DNA of 64,000 nucleotides. Source: Zhihengliuella alba (GTDB lineage Bacteria; Actinomycetota; Actinomycetes; Actinomycetales; Micrococcaceae). The translations under genes and the position numbers were made by a program. The notes beneath the pieces were generated by a model. The model worked only from the letters and a program-made list of their open reading frames with translations. It searched no databases and was not told the origin of the DNA. The DNA lies in NCBI RefSeq assembly GCF_039538765.1, contig NZ_BAABCJ010000001.1:992001-1056000 (forward strand), in the 5' to 3' direction. Positions 6,464-15,338 of this stretch are shown piece after piece; position 1 is the stretch's first letter; every line of letters begins with the position of its first letter.

Positions 6464-8383
6464 ATGCAAGAGCACGAGTCGGCGACCGACGCCGAACTCA
6501 TCGGGGCCGCCCGCGACGGCTCGGACGAGGCGTACGCCGCCCTCTACCAGCGGCACTACGACGCTGCCCTGCGCACGGCCCGCTGGCGGCTCTTCGACTC
6601 CTCGCTCGCCGAGGACGTGGTGGCCGACTCGTTCTCCGCGATGCTGCAGCTCCTCCGTGCCGGCCGCGGTCCGGACGAGGCCTTCCGCCCCTACCTGCTG
6701 ACCTGCGTCTCGCGCCGCGCCCTGCGCATGAACCAGGCCGACGACCGCGAGCTGAACACGGACTCGATCGAGCTCTTCGAGAAGGACACCGACCACGCGG
6801 ACCCGGTGATGGACAGCTTCGAGTCGGAGCTGCTCGGCCAGGCGTTCCGGTCGCTGCCGGAACGCTGGCAGCTGGTCCTGTGGCACCTGGAGATCGAGGG
6901 TGCCAAACCCGCGGACCTGGCCGCCCAGCTCGGCTCGTCCGCCAATGCCGTCTCGGCGATCGGTGTCCGGGCCCGCGAGGGGCTACGGGCGGCCTACCTC
7001 AGCGCCCACATGAACGCGCAGACCTTCGAGGGCTGCTCCCAGGCGGACCGGACGGCCGCGTACCTGCGGGGCTCCCTCTCGGCGAAGAAGCAGCAGCGGT
7101 ACGAGGAGCATCTGGAGCACTGCTCCGCCTGCTTCAGCGCCGTCATGCAGCTCAAGGACGTCAGCGCCGCCATGCACAGTGTGATCGCGCCGCTGTTCCT
7201 GGGGACCGGCGCGGCCGCCTTCCTCGGATGGCTGCCCGTGTCCGGTCTCGTGGCCGGGGCCGCGGGAGCCGCCGGCGCGGGGGCTGCCGGGGCCGGTGCC
7301 GCCACCGCGCCGAAGCCAGGCCTCCTGGGCAGCACCCAGGGCGTCACCCTCGTGGTGGTCGGTGCGGCCGTGGCGGCCGCCGCAGTGGTCGGCGGGGTCG
7401 CAGTGGCCGGGGGCTTCTTCGGGGCGGAGGAGGCCGCGGTCTCGAGCGCGTCCGAGGGCGGCGGGAATGCCGGCGAGGCGGCTCCCGCCGGCCCGGGCGG
7501 GGAGTCCGCCGGCGGTGGCGCGGCGGCACCCGCTCCGCCGGCCGACGCGCCGCCTCCCGCCGAGTCCGCCCCCTCGCCGCACGAGGGACCGGACGCGGCT
7601 TCGGCCCCCGCTGCCATCGAACCAGTGCCTGCACCCCTGGAGCCCGCGCCACCGGAACCCGAGGCCCCGTTGCCGCCGCCGGCTCCTCGTGCTCCGCTCA
7701 CGGTGCCCTCGGACCCGCCGGACCCGCCGGCCGCGCCGGCCACGTCATCCGAGCCGGCCCTGAGCGAGACGAGCCCCAGCGAGGCGCCTCCGGTGACGCC
7801 GCCGTCCACCGCGTCTCCGGCCCAGTCGCCTTCTGCGTCCGCTGTGCCGACTCCGAGCCCCGGTCCGACAAGCGAGCCGACACCGACGGCGAGCCCGGCT
7901 CCCGACCCGACACTGACTCCGGCCCCGACTCCGACAGTCGAACCATCGCCCACCGGTGCCCCGGAGCCGACGCCGACGCTCGTGCCAAGCCCGACTCCCG
8001 ACCCGACTCCTACGCCGGAGCCGACGCCCACCCTGGTGCCGAGCCCATCTCCGGAGCCGCCGCCCACGGCCACACCCGAGCCGACACTCGTTCCGTCGCC
8101 GACACCGGCTCCGACGGTCACCCCGGAGCCGATTCCCTCGCCGGCGCCGACGCTCGTGCCGAGCCCGACTCCGGATCCCACGCCGACGGTCACACCCGTG
8201 CCCACCCTCGAGCCGACACCGCCGCCGAAGTGCGAGCCGGCGTGGCACGAGAAGTGCGGCGGCCCCGGCAAGAGCGGAGCCGCCGATCCCACGGACGAGA
8301 CCTTGCTGGAGATCGTGGAGGACACCGTCGTCGGGACCGTGGACACGGTCCTCGGCCTCATCCTGCGAGTCTCCCGCTTCTGA
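6464..8383 (+). CDS. ECF sigma factor fused to zinc anti-sigma domain, membrane helix and Pro/Thr-rich outer region
   Basis: 639 residues from ATG (MQEHESATDAEL). Domain order: sigma-70 region 2 (about 10-90), region 4 (about 125-178, ERWQLVLWHLEIEG then an AAQLGSSANAVS helix-turn-helix), and a zf-HC2/ZAS-type domain with Cys191 and H216-x3-C220-x2-C223. Next come Ala/Gly-rich hydrophobic stretches at about 243-280 and a clear membrane helix at about 292-319. A roughly 270-residue Ala/Pro/Ser then Pro/Thr/Glu low-complexity region follows, then a short C-terminal domain with two Cys (KCEPAWHEKC) and an amphipathic end. Sigma and anti-sigma normally occur as two proteins; here they are one chain, suggesting a membrane-tethered sigma released by proteolysis. 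Fused ECF classes are known in Actinobacteria. The signal sensed is unknown. Confidence 0.88.
   Translation: MQEHESATDAELIGAARDGSDEAYAALYQRHYDAALRTARWRLFDSSLAEDVVADSFSAMLQLLRAGRGPDEAFRPYLLTCVSRRALRMNQADDRELNTDSIELFEKDTDHADPVMDSFESELLGQAFRSLPERWQLVLWHLEIEGAKPADLAAQLGSSANAVSAIGVRAREGLRAAYLSAHMNAQTFEGCSQADRTAAYLRGSLSAKKQQRYEEHLEHCSACFSAVMQLKDVSAAMHSVIAPLFLGTGAAAFLGWLPVSGLVAGAAGAAGAGAAGAGAATAPKPGLLGSTQGVTLVVVGAAVAAAAVVGGVAVAGGFFGAEEAAVSSASEGGGNAGEAAPAGPGGESAGGGAAAPAPPADAPPPAESAPSPHEGPDAASAPAAIEPVPAPLEPAPPEPEAPLPPPAPRAPLTVPSDPPDPPAAPATSSEPALSETSPSEAPPVTPPSTASPAQSPSASAVPTPSPGPTSEPTPTASPAPDPTLTPAPTPTVEPSPTGAPEPTPTLVPSPTPDPTPTPEPTPTLVPSPSPEPPPTATPEPTLVPSPTPAPTVTPEPIPSPAPTLVPSPTPDPTPTVTPVPTLEPTPPPKCEPAWHEKCGGPGKSGAADPTDETLLEIVEDTVVGTVDTVLGLILRVSRF
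7849..8230 (+). repeat. Degenerate Pro-Thr/Glu-Pro coding repeats
   Basis: The sigma-fusion gene encodes many imperfect units of the type PTPTLVPSPTPDPTPTPE in this stretch, with repeated CCGACTCC/CCGACGCC codon blocks. Such tracts make extended, often glycosylated, wall-spanning stalks. Unit number is likely to vary between strains. Confidence 0.8.
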
Positions 8384-8407
8384 ATCAGCTCTTCAGTCCA
8401 TAGGCGT

Positions 8408-8947
8408 CTACGTCAGCGGATTGTGCTCCCACCGGGGCCCGAAGCCTCGAATCCGCAGCAGTCTCGGGTCCGCGTCGTCGGTCTCCTCGAAGTCGAAGAC
8501 TAATTCATCGCCAGCGTCTTTCCCCGTGGCACGGGCGAGATGGATCTCGAGACGCGACTCGGAGAGGTGCTCGGCCTTCCCATGTCCCCATTCGATCACC
8601 GTGACCGAGGACCCCAGCGTGGACTCGAGGTCGATGTCGTCGAGCTCCTCGGCCGAGCTCAACCGATACGCGTCAACGTGGACCAGGTCGGGTCCGTCTC
8701 CCAGCGACGGGTGGATGCGGGCCAGGACGAAGGTCGGTGAGATGACGCCCTCCCGGACGCCGAGACCGTTCCCGAGTCCCTGCGTGAATGTCGTCTTCCC
8801 GGCGCCGAGCTCGCCGGAGAGGAGGATGACGTCGCCTGGCACCAGGTTGCCTGCCAGCCGCTCCGCCAAGCTGCGCGTGGTGTCGGCATCGATGCTCTCG
8901 ATCTCCGCTGTCCAACGCGGAGCGTCGTCGTTCCCCTCATTCCTCAC
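8408..8947 (-). CDS. tsaE: tRNA threonylcarbamoyladenosine biosynthesis ATPase TsaE
   Basis: The P-loop ATPase that drives turnover of the TsaB-TsaD complex. 179 residues with Walker A GELGAGKTT at about 45-53, SPTFVLARIH, HVDAYRL and VIEWGHG further on, all family signatures. I chose the GTG eight bases inside the end of alr because a GGGG lies seven bases before it; a GTG three codons earlier is possible. Overlap with alr implies coupling. tsaB, its usual neighbour, is separated by the sigma/regulator pair. Confidence 0.92.
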   Translation of the reverse strand: MRNEGNDDAPRWTAEIESIDADTTRSLAERLAGNLVPGDVILLSGELGAGKTTFTQGLGNGLGVREGVISPTFVLARIHPSLGDGPDLVHVDAYRLSSAEELDDIDLESTLGSSVTVIEWGHGKAEHLSESRLEIHLARATGKDAGDELVFDFEETDDADPRLLRIRGFGPRWEHNPLT

Positions 8948-10130
8948 CGGCTTCACCCCAGCTGCCTTCCACGTAGGTCCTCGGGACGCGCCCGCTGATC
9001 CTGGTGACGATCTCGTAGTTGATGGTCCCGGCCGCCAGGGCCCATTCGTCGGCTGATGGTCCGCCGCGTCCGAACACCACCACTTCGCGACCCAGCAAGG
9101 CCTCGGGGGCGACGTCCGGCCCGGCGTCGACGACGAACTGGTCCATGGCGATCCGCCCTCGGGAGAGCATCCGCTGCCCGTCGATCTGAACGGGTCCCTC
9201 CACGGCGATCCGAGGGATGCCGTCCCCGTACCCCAGCGGGACCAGGCCCAACGTGGTCTCCTCGGCGGTCCGGTAGCGGAGCCCGTAGGAGACTCCCTGA
9301 TCTGCGGAGACGCGCTTCGCATTGGCGATCCGGGTCTTCAAGGTCATGGCGGGCCGCAGCCCCAGGTCCTCTGAGGTCTGATCCGCGAACGGGCTCAGGC
9401 CGTAGGCGCCGAGGCCGAGCCGAACCATGTCGAAGTGCGAATCGGGCCGGGACAGCAGCGCCGGCGTGTTGGCTGCGTGCCGGTGCTCCAGGTCGAACCC
9501 GGCGTTCTCCGCCAGCGCCACAGCGGCGCGGAACGCCTCGAGCTGCTCGTCCGTCTCGGGACGGTCGGGCTCGTCCGCGACGGCCAGGTGGGTCCACACA
9601 CCCACTACGCGCAGCAGTCCGTCGTCCTGGTAGCCCATGGCGGCGTCGAGGACGTCCTCCCACTGGTCGGCGGTTGCACCGTTCCTGCCGAGCCCGGTGT
9701 CGATCTTCAGGTGGACGCGCGCCGGCTGAGCCGCTTCCTCGGCGGCCGCGGCGATCCGCTCTAGCTCCCAGCCGGAGGCGCCCAGGTCGATGCCGGCGTT
9801 GATCCCGGCGGTGAAGTCGGTCCCCGCAGTGTGCAGCCAGGCGAGAAGGGGAGCCTCGATCCCGGCCGCGCGCAGTTCCAGGGCCTCGGAGACGTGGGCC
9901 GTGCCCAGCCACGCGGCACCGGCGTCGACCGCGACTCTGGCCACGCGCTCCGCGCCGTGCCCGTAGGCGTCGGCCTTGACCACGGCCATGACCCGGGCCG
10001 GGGCCACTAGGTCCTTGATCCTCCGGATGTTGTGCCGGACGGCGGACAGGTCGATCTCGGCCACCCGCTCCCACTCACCCGCAGGTCTCGAAGGGACGGC
10101 ATGGCCGGTCTCATGAAGCTCTGAACTCAC
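8937..10130 (-). CDS. alr: Alanine racemase
   Basis: PLP-dependent interconversion of L- and D-alanine for peptidoglycan. 397 residues: the PLP lysine is Lys52 in MAVVKADAYGHG, the second catalytic base is Tyr282 in GVSYGLRYR, and LKIDTGLGRNG is the phosphate/dimer region. The GTG start (VSSELHETG) follows an AAGGA that overlaps the stop of rmlB, so it may be translated from the rmlB transcript; the longer upstream ORF is a shadow of rmlB. It is followed by an overlapping tsaE. Confidence 0.95.
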   Translation of the reverse strand: MSSELHETGHAVPSRPAGEWERVAEIDLSAVRHNIRRIKDLVAPARVMAVVKADAYGHGAERVARVAVDAGAAWLGTAHVSEALELRAAGIEAPLLAWLHTAGTDFTAGINAGIDLGASGWELERIAAAAEEAAQPARVHLKIDTGLGRNGATADQWEDVLDAAMGYQDDGLLRVVGVWTHLAVADEPDRPETDEQLEAFRAAVALAENAGFDLEHRHAANTPALLSRPDSHFDMVRLGLGAYGLSPFADQTSEDLGLRPAMTLKTRIANAKRVSADQGVSYGLRYRTAEETTLGLVPLGYGDGIPRIAVEGPVQIDGQRMLSRGRIAMDQFVVDAGPDVAPEALLGREVVVFGRGGPSADEWALAAGTINYEIVTRISGRVPRTYVEGSWGEAGEE

Positions 10131-10143
10131 TACGTCTGGGTCC

Positions 10144-11163
10144 TTAGTGGGACTGGGCGGCCGGGGCGGCCTCGACTGCCGCGTACTTGTTCTCTGTCGC
10201 CGCCTTGCTGGGGCGCCACCAGGCCTCGTTGCTCCGGTACCAGTCAATGGTCGCGGCCAGGCCGGCCTCGAAGTCCGTGTAGCTCGGCCGCCAACCGAGC
10301 TCCGTGCGCAGACGCGACGAGTCGATCGCGTAGCGCAGGTCGTGACCGGGACGGTCCCGAACGTGCTCGTATGCGTCCGGCGCGCGGCCCATGAGGCGCA
10401 GGATCGTCTCCACGACTTCCTTGTTGTTCTTCTCGCCGTCGGCACCGATCAGGTACGTCTCCCCGATCTGGCCGCGCTGGAGAATGGTCCACACGGCCGA
10501 CGAATGGTCGTCGGCGTGGATCCAGTCGCGCACGTTCAGCCCGTCGCCATACAGCTTGGGTTCCACGTCGTCCAGGACGTTGGTGATCTGACGTGGGATG
10601 AACTTCTCGACGTGCTGGTAGGGGCCGTAGTTGTTGGAGCAATTGCTGATGGTGGCTTGCAATCCGAAGGACCTGACCCACGCTCGGACCAGCAAGTCGC
10701 TGCCGGCTTTGGTCGACGAGTACGGGCTCGAGGGGTTGTAGGGCGTCTCCTCTGTGAATCGCGACGGGTCGTCCAGTTCCAGGTCTCCGTACACCTCGTC
10801 GGTGGAGATGTGGTGGTAGCGGACGCCGTGGGCGCGAGCGGCTTCTAGGAGCCGGAACGTTCCGACGAGATTCGTCTCGACGAAAGGCGACGGGTCGTGC
10901 AACGAATTGTCGTTGTGCGATTCTGCGGCGTAGTGCACGACGGCGTCGACCTCGGCGACCAGCGCGTCGACGAGTTCTGCATCGGCGACATCGCCGACGA
11001 CGAGACGGACGCGGTCCTCCGGCAGCCCGGCCAGGGAGTCCGCGTTGCCGGCGTAGGTGAGCTTGTCCAGAACGACGACGTCGACGTCCGTCTGGGTGAC
11101 GACGAAGTGGACGAAGTTCGAGCCGATGAAGCCCGCCCCACCGGTTACTAGCAATTTCCGCAT
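10144..11163 (-). CDS. rfbB: dTDP-glucose 4,6-dehydratase
   Basis: Makes dTDP-4-keto-6-deoxyglucose, the branch point to dTDP-rhamnose and other deoxysugars. 339 residues of the extended SDR type: NAD-binding GGAGFIG (8-14), catalytic T121-D122-E123, and Tyr148-x3-Lys152 in YSSTK; NNYGPYQ and VRDWIHADDH are RmlB hallmarks. It reads towards alr and is divergent from the glycosyltransferase on the other side. Its partner rmlA lies about 2.2 kb away on the opposite strand; rmlC and rmlD are not in the window. Confidence 0.95.
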   Translation of the reverse strand: MRKLLVTGGAGFIGSNFVHFVVTQTDVDVVVLDKLTYAGNADSLAGLPEDRVRLVVGDVADAELVDALVAEVDAVVHYAAESHNDNSLHDPSPFVETNLVGTFRLLEAARAHGVRYHHISTDEVYGDLELDDPSRFTEETPYNPSSPYSSTKAGSDLLVRAWVRSFGLQATISNCSNNYGPYQHVEKFIPRQITNVLDDVEPKLYGDGLNVRDWIHADDHSSAVWTILQRGQIGETYLIGADGEKNNKEVVETILRLMGRAPDAYEHVRDRPGHDLRYAIDSSRLRTELGWRPSYTDFEAGLAATIDWYRSNEAWWRPSKAATENKYAAVEAAPAAQSH

Positions 11164-11296
11164 GGAATGAGACTACCGAACGCAGCCGCACCAGGTTCCG
11201 TATCGGGCCTGACATCGTCGTCCGCGCCCGGAAGGAGAACCATAGAATGACTCGCGGGGGTGAAGCGCCCCGTCGTTATCGGACTAGGGGCCTGCC

Positions 11297-12400
11297 ATGC
11301 CATCACCTTCCTGCCGCATCGCGCATGTCACCGAGGCCATGGGCGGCGGCATCGTGACCGTCATCGCCTCCATCGCGCGTCGGCAGGCGGCTGAGGGCGC
11401 CAACGTGGAAGTGCACTACCTGCGCCGCCCCGAGACTCCGGACGCAACCTCTCTGGAGCGCCAGTTCCCTGCGGGGACCCGTCTGGTCGAGTACGCGTCG
11501 GGGTCGCGGGCAGCTAGTCTGCTGCAGCTCGCGCTCGCCATCCGAGGCCGCCTTCGCCGTGGAGACGTCGACTACGTGCACGCCCACTCTTCGATTGCCG
11601 GCGCACTCGCCCGCCTCGCCGTGCCCCTGGGTCGTCGAGGCCGGCGCGTCTTCTACTCCCCGCATGGATGGGCCTTTCTGCGATTGGACCTTCCGGTCTG
11701 GGCGAGACGCGGCTTCATCCTTGTCGAGAAGATCCTGGCTCGCGGACCAGCGACTGTGGTCCTCACCAGCCGCAGTGAGTACGACTACGGCATCCATCAA
11801 GTCTCCCCCCGGCGGAGCGCCCTCATCCAGACGGGCGTCGACCCCGGCGAGGTGACCGACGCGGCACCGGAGCAGCGCACCGGGCGCCGACTCCGCGTGG
11901 CGACGATCGCGCGCATCTGCCACCAGAAGGCGCCATGGCGTTTCGCGGAGGTCGCGCGCCAGCTCGGCACGGAGGCCGAGTTCCGTTGGATCGGTGGCGG
12001 CCCCGACGAGGACAGGGAGCGCTGGATCGGCGACGCTCCCGTGGAAGTCACCGGGTGGCTCTCGCCCGTCGAACTCCGGCATGAGCTTGCCGACGTCGAT
12101 GTGTTCCTCTTTCCGACACTCTGGGAGGGCATGCCAATGGCCTTGATGCAGGCCCAGGCGCATGGAATCCCCTCTGTCGTCTCCGACACCGTGGGCAACA
12201 GGGACGCTGTCCGCCATGGGATCTCCGGCTACGTGTGCGCCGATGACGCCGAACTGATCCGCAGGACCCGCGAACTGCTGAGCGATGCGACGCTTCGCCA
12301 GCGCATGTCCGATGCCGCCCGGGTCTGGGCGCACCGGTCGTTGACCGACGAGGGCGTGGGGCGGCAGACTCTCGACATCTACGCCGGGGCGACCGCATGA
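11297..12400 (+). CDS. GT4-type glycosyltransferase
   Basis: 367-residue GT-B fold enzyme, first gene of the plus-strand arm of the polysaccharide locus. The N-terminal Rossmann half starts CRIAHVTEAMGGGI, with VHAHSSIAGALAR near 95. The C-terminal half has LRVATIARICHQKAPW, WIGGGPDED and PTLWEGMPMALMQAQAHGIPSVVSD. In that last motif the usual second Glu of the EX7E pair is Gln. Its stop overlaps the following epimerase start (ATGA). Donor and acceptor cannot be told from sequence. Confidence 0.85.
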   Translation: MPSPSCRIAHVTEAMGGGIVTVIASIARRQAAEGANVEVHYLRRPETPDATSLERQFPAGTRLVEYASGSRAASLLQLALAIRGRLRRGDVDYVHAHSSIAGALARLAVPLGRRGRRVFYSPHGWAFLRLDLPVWARRGFILVEKILARGPATVVLTSRSEYDYGIHQVSPRRSALIQTGVDPGEVTDAAPEQRTGRRLRVATIARICHQKAPWRFAEVARQLGTEAEFRWIGGGPDEDRERWIGDAPVEVTGWLSPVELRHELADVDVFLFPTLWEGMPMALMQAQAHGIPSVVSDTVGNRDAVRHGISGYVCADDAELIRRTRELLSDATLRQRMSDAARVWAHRSLTDEGVGRQTLDIYAGATA

Positions 12401-13305
12401 GCAACGTCCTCGTCGTAGGGGGAAACGGCTTCCTGGGTGCCGCTCTGGTCGACGCCCTCACAACCGACGGGCACTCGGTCCGTGTGTTGGACCGCTTCAG
12501 CTCCCCGCGGAGGTATCAGGCCAACGGCGTGGATGAACATCGCGCCACACTGGACGATGAAGAGGCCATGGCCAGGGCGCTGGCCGACGTCGAGGTGGTT
12601 TTCCACTTCCTCTCTACGACAACGCCGGCTACCGCGGCGGGCGAGCCGCTCCGGGACATCACCGAGAATCTGGCGTTGTCGGTCCGACTCGCCGCCGCAG
12701 CGGCTGCGGCAGGAGTTCGGCGGATGATCTACGCATCGTCCGGTGGGACGGTCTATGGCCCGGTCGCCGGAAAGGGACGGATCGACGAGAGCGCTCCCCT
12801 GCGGCCGATCTCCCCCTACGGGATCGGCAAGGCGGCTATGGAGAGCTACCTCGAGTACTTCCGCCTGGAGCACGGTCTGGAGTACCGGGTCATGCGAATC
12901 GGTAATCCCTACGGACCCGCCCAGATGATCCCAGCGCCTCGCGGCCTCATTGCCGTTGCTCTAAGCAAAGCCATCCGGGACGAGCCATTCCATCGCATCG
13001 GCAACGCCATCCGTGACTACCTCCATATCGACGATCTGGTGGAGCAGGTGCTCGCGGCCTCGCTGGCGCCGTCCCCCCATCGCATCTTCAATATCGCCAG
13101 CGGGACCGGGCACAGTGTCAGCGAAGTCCTCTCATTGGTCCGCCGCGTCACCGGCTTGCCACTGGTCGAGCATGTCGGGGAGAACCCCGCCACCTATGTG
13201 GACCGGAGCGTGCTGGACCCGAGCCTCGTCCTCACGGAGTTCGAGGTGACGCGTCCGCGTCCACTGGGCGACGGTATCGAACAGATGTGGGAAGCTATCC
13301 GCTGA
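12397..13305 (+). CDS. NAD-dependent nucleotide-sugar epimerase/dehydratase
   Basis: 302 residues, extended SDR family, UDP-glucose 4-epimerase-like. NAD-binding GGNGFLG (8-14), Ser near 115 in ASSGGTVYG, catalytic Tyr141-x3-Lys145 in YGIGK, and YLHIDDLVE further on. Coupled to the preceding glycosyltransferase by a 4-base overlap and followed 54 bases later by rmlA. It likely prepares a UDP-hexose for the repeat unit; the exact substrate is not assignable. Confidence 0.85.
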   Translation: MSNVLVVGGNGFLGAALVDALTTDGHSVRVLDRFSSPRRYQANGVDEHRATLDDEEAMARALADVEVVFHFLSTTTPATAAGEPLRDITENLALSVRLAAAAAAAGVRRMIYASSGGTVYGPVAGKGRIDESAPLRPISPYGIGKAAMESYLEYFRLEHGLEYRVMRIGNPYGPAQMIPAPRGLIAVALSKAIRDEPFHRIGNAIRDYLHIDDLVEQVLAASLAPSPHRIFNIASGTGHSVSEVLSLVRRVTGLPLVEHVGENPATYVDRSVLDPSLVLTEFEVTRPRPLGDGIEQMWEAIR

Positions 13306-13359
13306 GAGCGGCTTGGATCACGTGAATCCGGGTACCACTGAGGACGAGTTGGGGGAACA

Positions 13360-14238
13360 GTGCGGGGCATCATTCTGGCGGGAGGGACGGGGTCCCGTCT
13401 CTTTCCGATCACCCACGGGGTAAGCAAGCAGCTCCTCCCGGTCTATGACAAGCCGATGATCTACTACCCGTTGTCGACGTTGATGCTCGCGGGCATCACT
13501 GACATTGAGATCATCACTACTGAACGAGAACAGCCGTTGTTCCAGGGTCTCCTCGGTGATGGCAGCCAGTTCGGTGTATCGCTGACCTATCGGGTCCAGC
13601 CGTCGGCGGACGGCCTCGCGCAGGCGTTCCTCCTCTGCGAGGAGCACATCGGCGACGACTCTGTGGCGCTGGTCCTAGGTGACAACATCTTCTACGGCCC
13701 AGGCCTCGGTCTGAGTCTCGAGGATCTCACCGACTGTCGCGGTGCCACGATCTTCGGCTACTGGGTGAAGGACCCCCGCGCCTACGGTGTCGTCGAGTTC
13801 GACGACGCAGGACAGGCCATCTCCCTGGAGGAGAAGCCCCTGGAACCCAGGAGCAACTACGCGATCCCGGGACTCTATTTCTACGATAATTCTGTGGTCG
13901 AACGAGCCCGATCGCTCCGCCCGTCGCCGCGTGGCGAGTTGGAGGTCACCGACCTCAACCGCCTCTATCTGGAGGACGAGGCGCTTCGCGTGCGTCTGAT
14001 GCCGCGCGGGACCGCTTGGCTCGACACGGGGACGTTCGACTCCCTCAACGACGCTTCCAACTTCATCCGGACTCTCGAGCACCGGCAGGGCCTGAAGGTC
14101 GGCTGTCCAGAGGAGATCGCTTGGCGGCGAGGCTACTTGACCGATGAAGACCTGCTGAAGCGCGCCAGTTCCTTGGCCAAGAGCGGTTATGGACTTTACT
14201 TGGAGGAGCTCGTAGCACGGGGCAGGTCTGGGCAGTGA
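13360..14238 (+). CDS. rfbA: Glucose-1-phosphate thymidylyltransferase
   Basis: Condenses dTTP with glucose-1-phosphate to dTDP-glucose, the RmlB substrate. 292 residues with the nucleotide-binding GIILAGGTGSRLFPIT, KQLLPVYDKPMIYYPLS, VLGDNIFYG and GTAWLDTGTFDSL, all RmlA signatures. The start is GTG (RGIILAGG). The stop overlaps the next glycosyltransferase start (GTGA). Confidence 0.95.
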   Translation: MRGIILAGGTGSRLFPITHGVSKQLLPVYDKPMIYYPLSTLMLAGITDIEIITTEREQPLFQGLLGDGSQFGVSLTYRVQPSADGLAQAFLLCEEHIGDDSVALVLGDNIFYGPGLGLSLEDLTDCRGATIFGYWVKDPRAYGVVEFDDAGQAISLEEKPLEPRSNYAIPGLYFYDNSVVERARSLRPSPRGELEVTDLNRLYLEDEALRVRLMPRGTAWLDTGTFDSLNDASNFIRTLEHRQGLKVGCPEEIAWRRGYLTDEDLLKRASSLAKSGYGLYLEELVARGRSGQ

Positions 14239-15338
14239 AGGACGGCAAGAAGAGCGTAGTCATCAACGGCCGTTTCCTGGGGCAGCCGGTCACCGGTGTG
14301 CAACGTTTTGCCGAGGAAATCACCGCTGCCCTGCTGGAGCTCGCCGATTTCCCGATTGAGATCCTGGTGCCTCGCGGCGTCCGTCCCCGCGCCGACGGCC
14401 CCCTCGTCGGGGCCCCCGTCACCGAGGTGGGTCGAACCGGAGGACATCTGTGGGAGCAGGTCGATCTCCCCCTCCACCTGAAGCGGCATGGCTCTCCCCT
14501 TCTGATCGGTCTCAGCAGCACGGCGCCGGCCTTCTACAAGCGCCAGTTCGCGCCTCATCACGACGTCACTTACGTCAGGTACCCGGAGAGCTTCTCCTGG
14601 AAGTTCCGGCTTCTCTACCGGGTTCTCGCACCATTCTTCTTGAAGTCAGCAATGCGGATCATCACAGTCAGTGAGTTCTCCCGGTCGGAGATTGCCGAGC
14701 ACTTCAAGGTTGACCCCGAGAAGATCATCGTCGTGCCCAACGCACCGTCGGCGATCTTCGCGCAGAAGTCCCAACGGAGCGTGCGGGCCACGCCGGGCGC
14801 CCCTGAGCACCCCTACTTCCTCGCTGTCTCCTCGCCCAATATCCACAAGAACTTCGACAGGCTCGAGCAGGCCTTCGAAGTGTTCACAGCGGGCGACGAA
14901 AGCGATATCGAGCTGCGCATCATCGGGCAGCAGTCGCAGAGCTTCGCCAAGCGTGAGGTCCCCGGATCCACCCGCGTTCGATACCTTGGGCGCGTGTCGG
15001 ATTCGGAACTCGCCGATGCCTATGCGGGTGCCCTCGCATTCGTCTTCCCCTCACTCTACGAAGGATTCGGCATCCCGCCGCTCGAAGCGCAAGCGGCCGG
15101 CGCCCCGGTCATCGCCTCCAAGACGGCTTCCATGCCGGAAGTCCTCGGTGACAGCGTGCTCTACATCGACCCGCTCGATACCTCGTCGATCGCCGGAGCA
15201 CTCAACGAGCTGGCCTCGAACGACCATTTGCGCACCGAACTCAGGGAACACGGCCGAGAGAACTCGGCTCGATTCTCCTGGCGGTTGTCGGCGGCGCACC
15301 TTCTCGAGGAAGTCACTCGCACGAGCACTTCCGGCTAG
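14235..15338 (+). CDS. GT4-type glycosyltransferase
   Basis: 367 residues, last gene of the plus-strand run. N-terminal VVINGRFLGQPVTGVQRFAEEI is typical of mannosyl/rhamnosyl-type GT4 enzymes. C-terminal YFLAVSSPNIHKNFDRL and PSLYEGFGIPPLEAQAAGAPVIAS hold an intact EX7E pair. The GTG start overlaps rmlA. Its stop shares a CTAG tetranucleotide with the stop of the convergent flippase gene. Confidence 0.87.
   Translation: MKDGKKSVVINGRFLGQPVTGVQRFAEEITAALLELADFPIEILVPRGVRPRADGPLVGAPVTEVGRTGGHLWEQVDLPLHLKRHGSPLLIGLSSTAPAFYKRQFAPHHDVTYVRYPESFSWKFRLLYRVLAPFFLKSAMRIITVSEFSRSEIAEHFKVDPEKIIVVPNAPSAIFAQKSQRSVRATPGAPEHPYFLAVSSPNIHKNFDRLEQAFEVFTAGDESDIELRIIGQQSQSFAKREVPGSTRVRYLGRVSDSELADAYAGALAFVFPSLYEGFGIPPLEAQAAGAPVIASKTASMPEVLGDSVLYIDPLDTSSIAGALNELASNDHLRTELREHGRENSARFSWRLSAAHLLEEVTRTSTSG

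Noticed and set aside
7849..8230. Possible CRISPR-like array
   Set aside because: The repetition is imperfect Pro/Thr codon repetition inside a coding frame, without constant repeats or unique spacers; no cas genes seen.
6994..8361. 455-codon Gly/Val/Ser-rich minus-strand ORF opposite the sigma fusion
   Set aside because: Complement of the Pro/Thr repeat codons; no independent start signal or family match.
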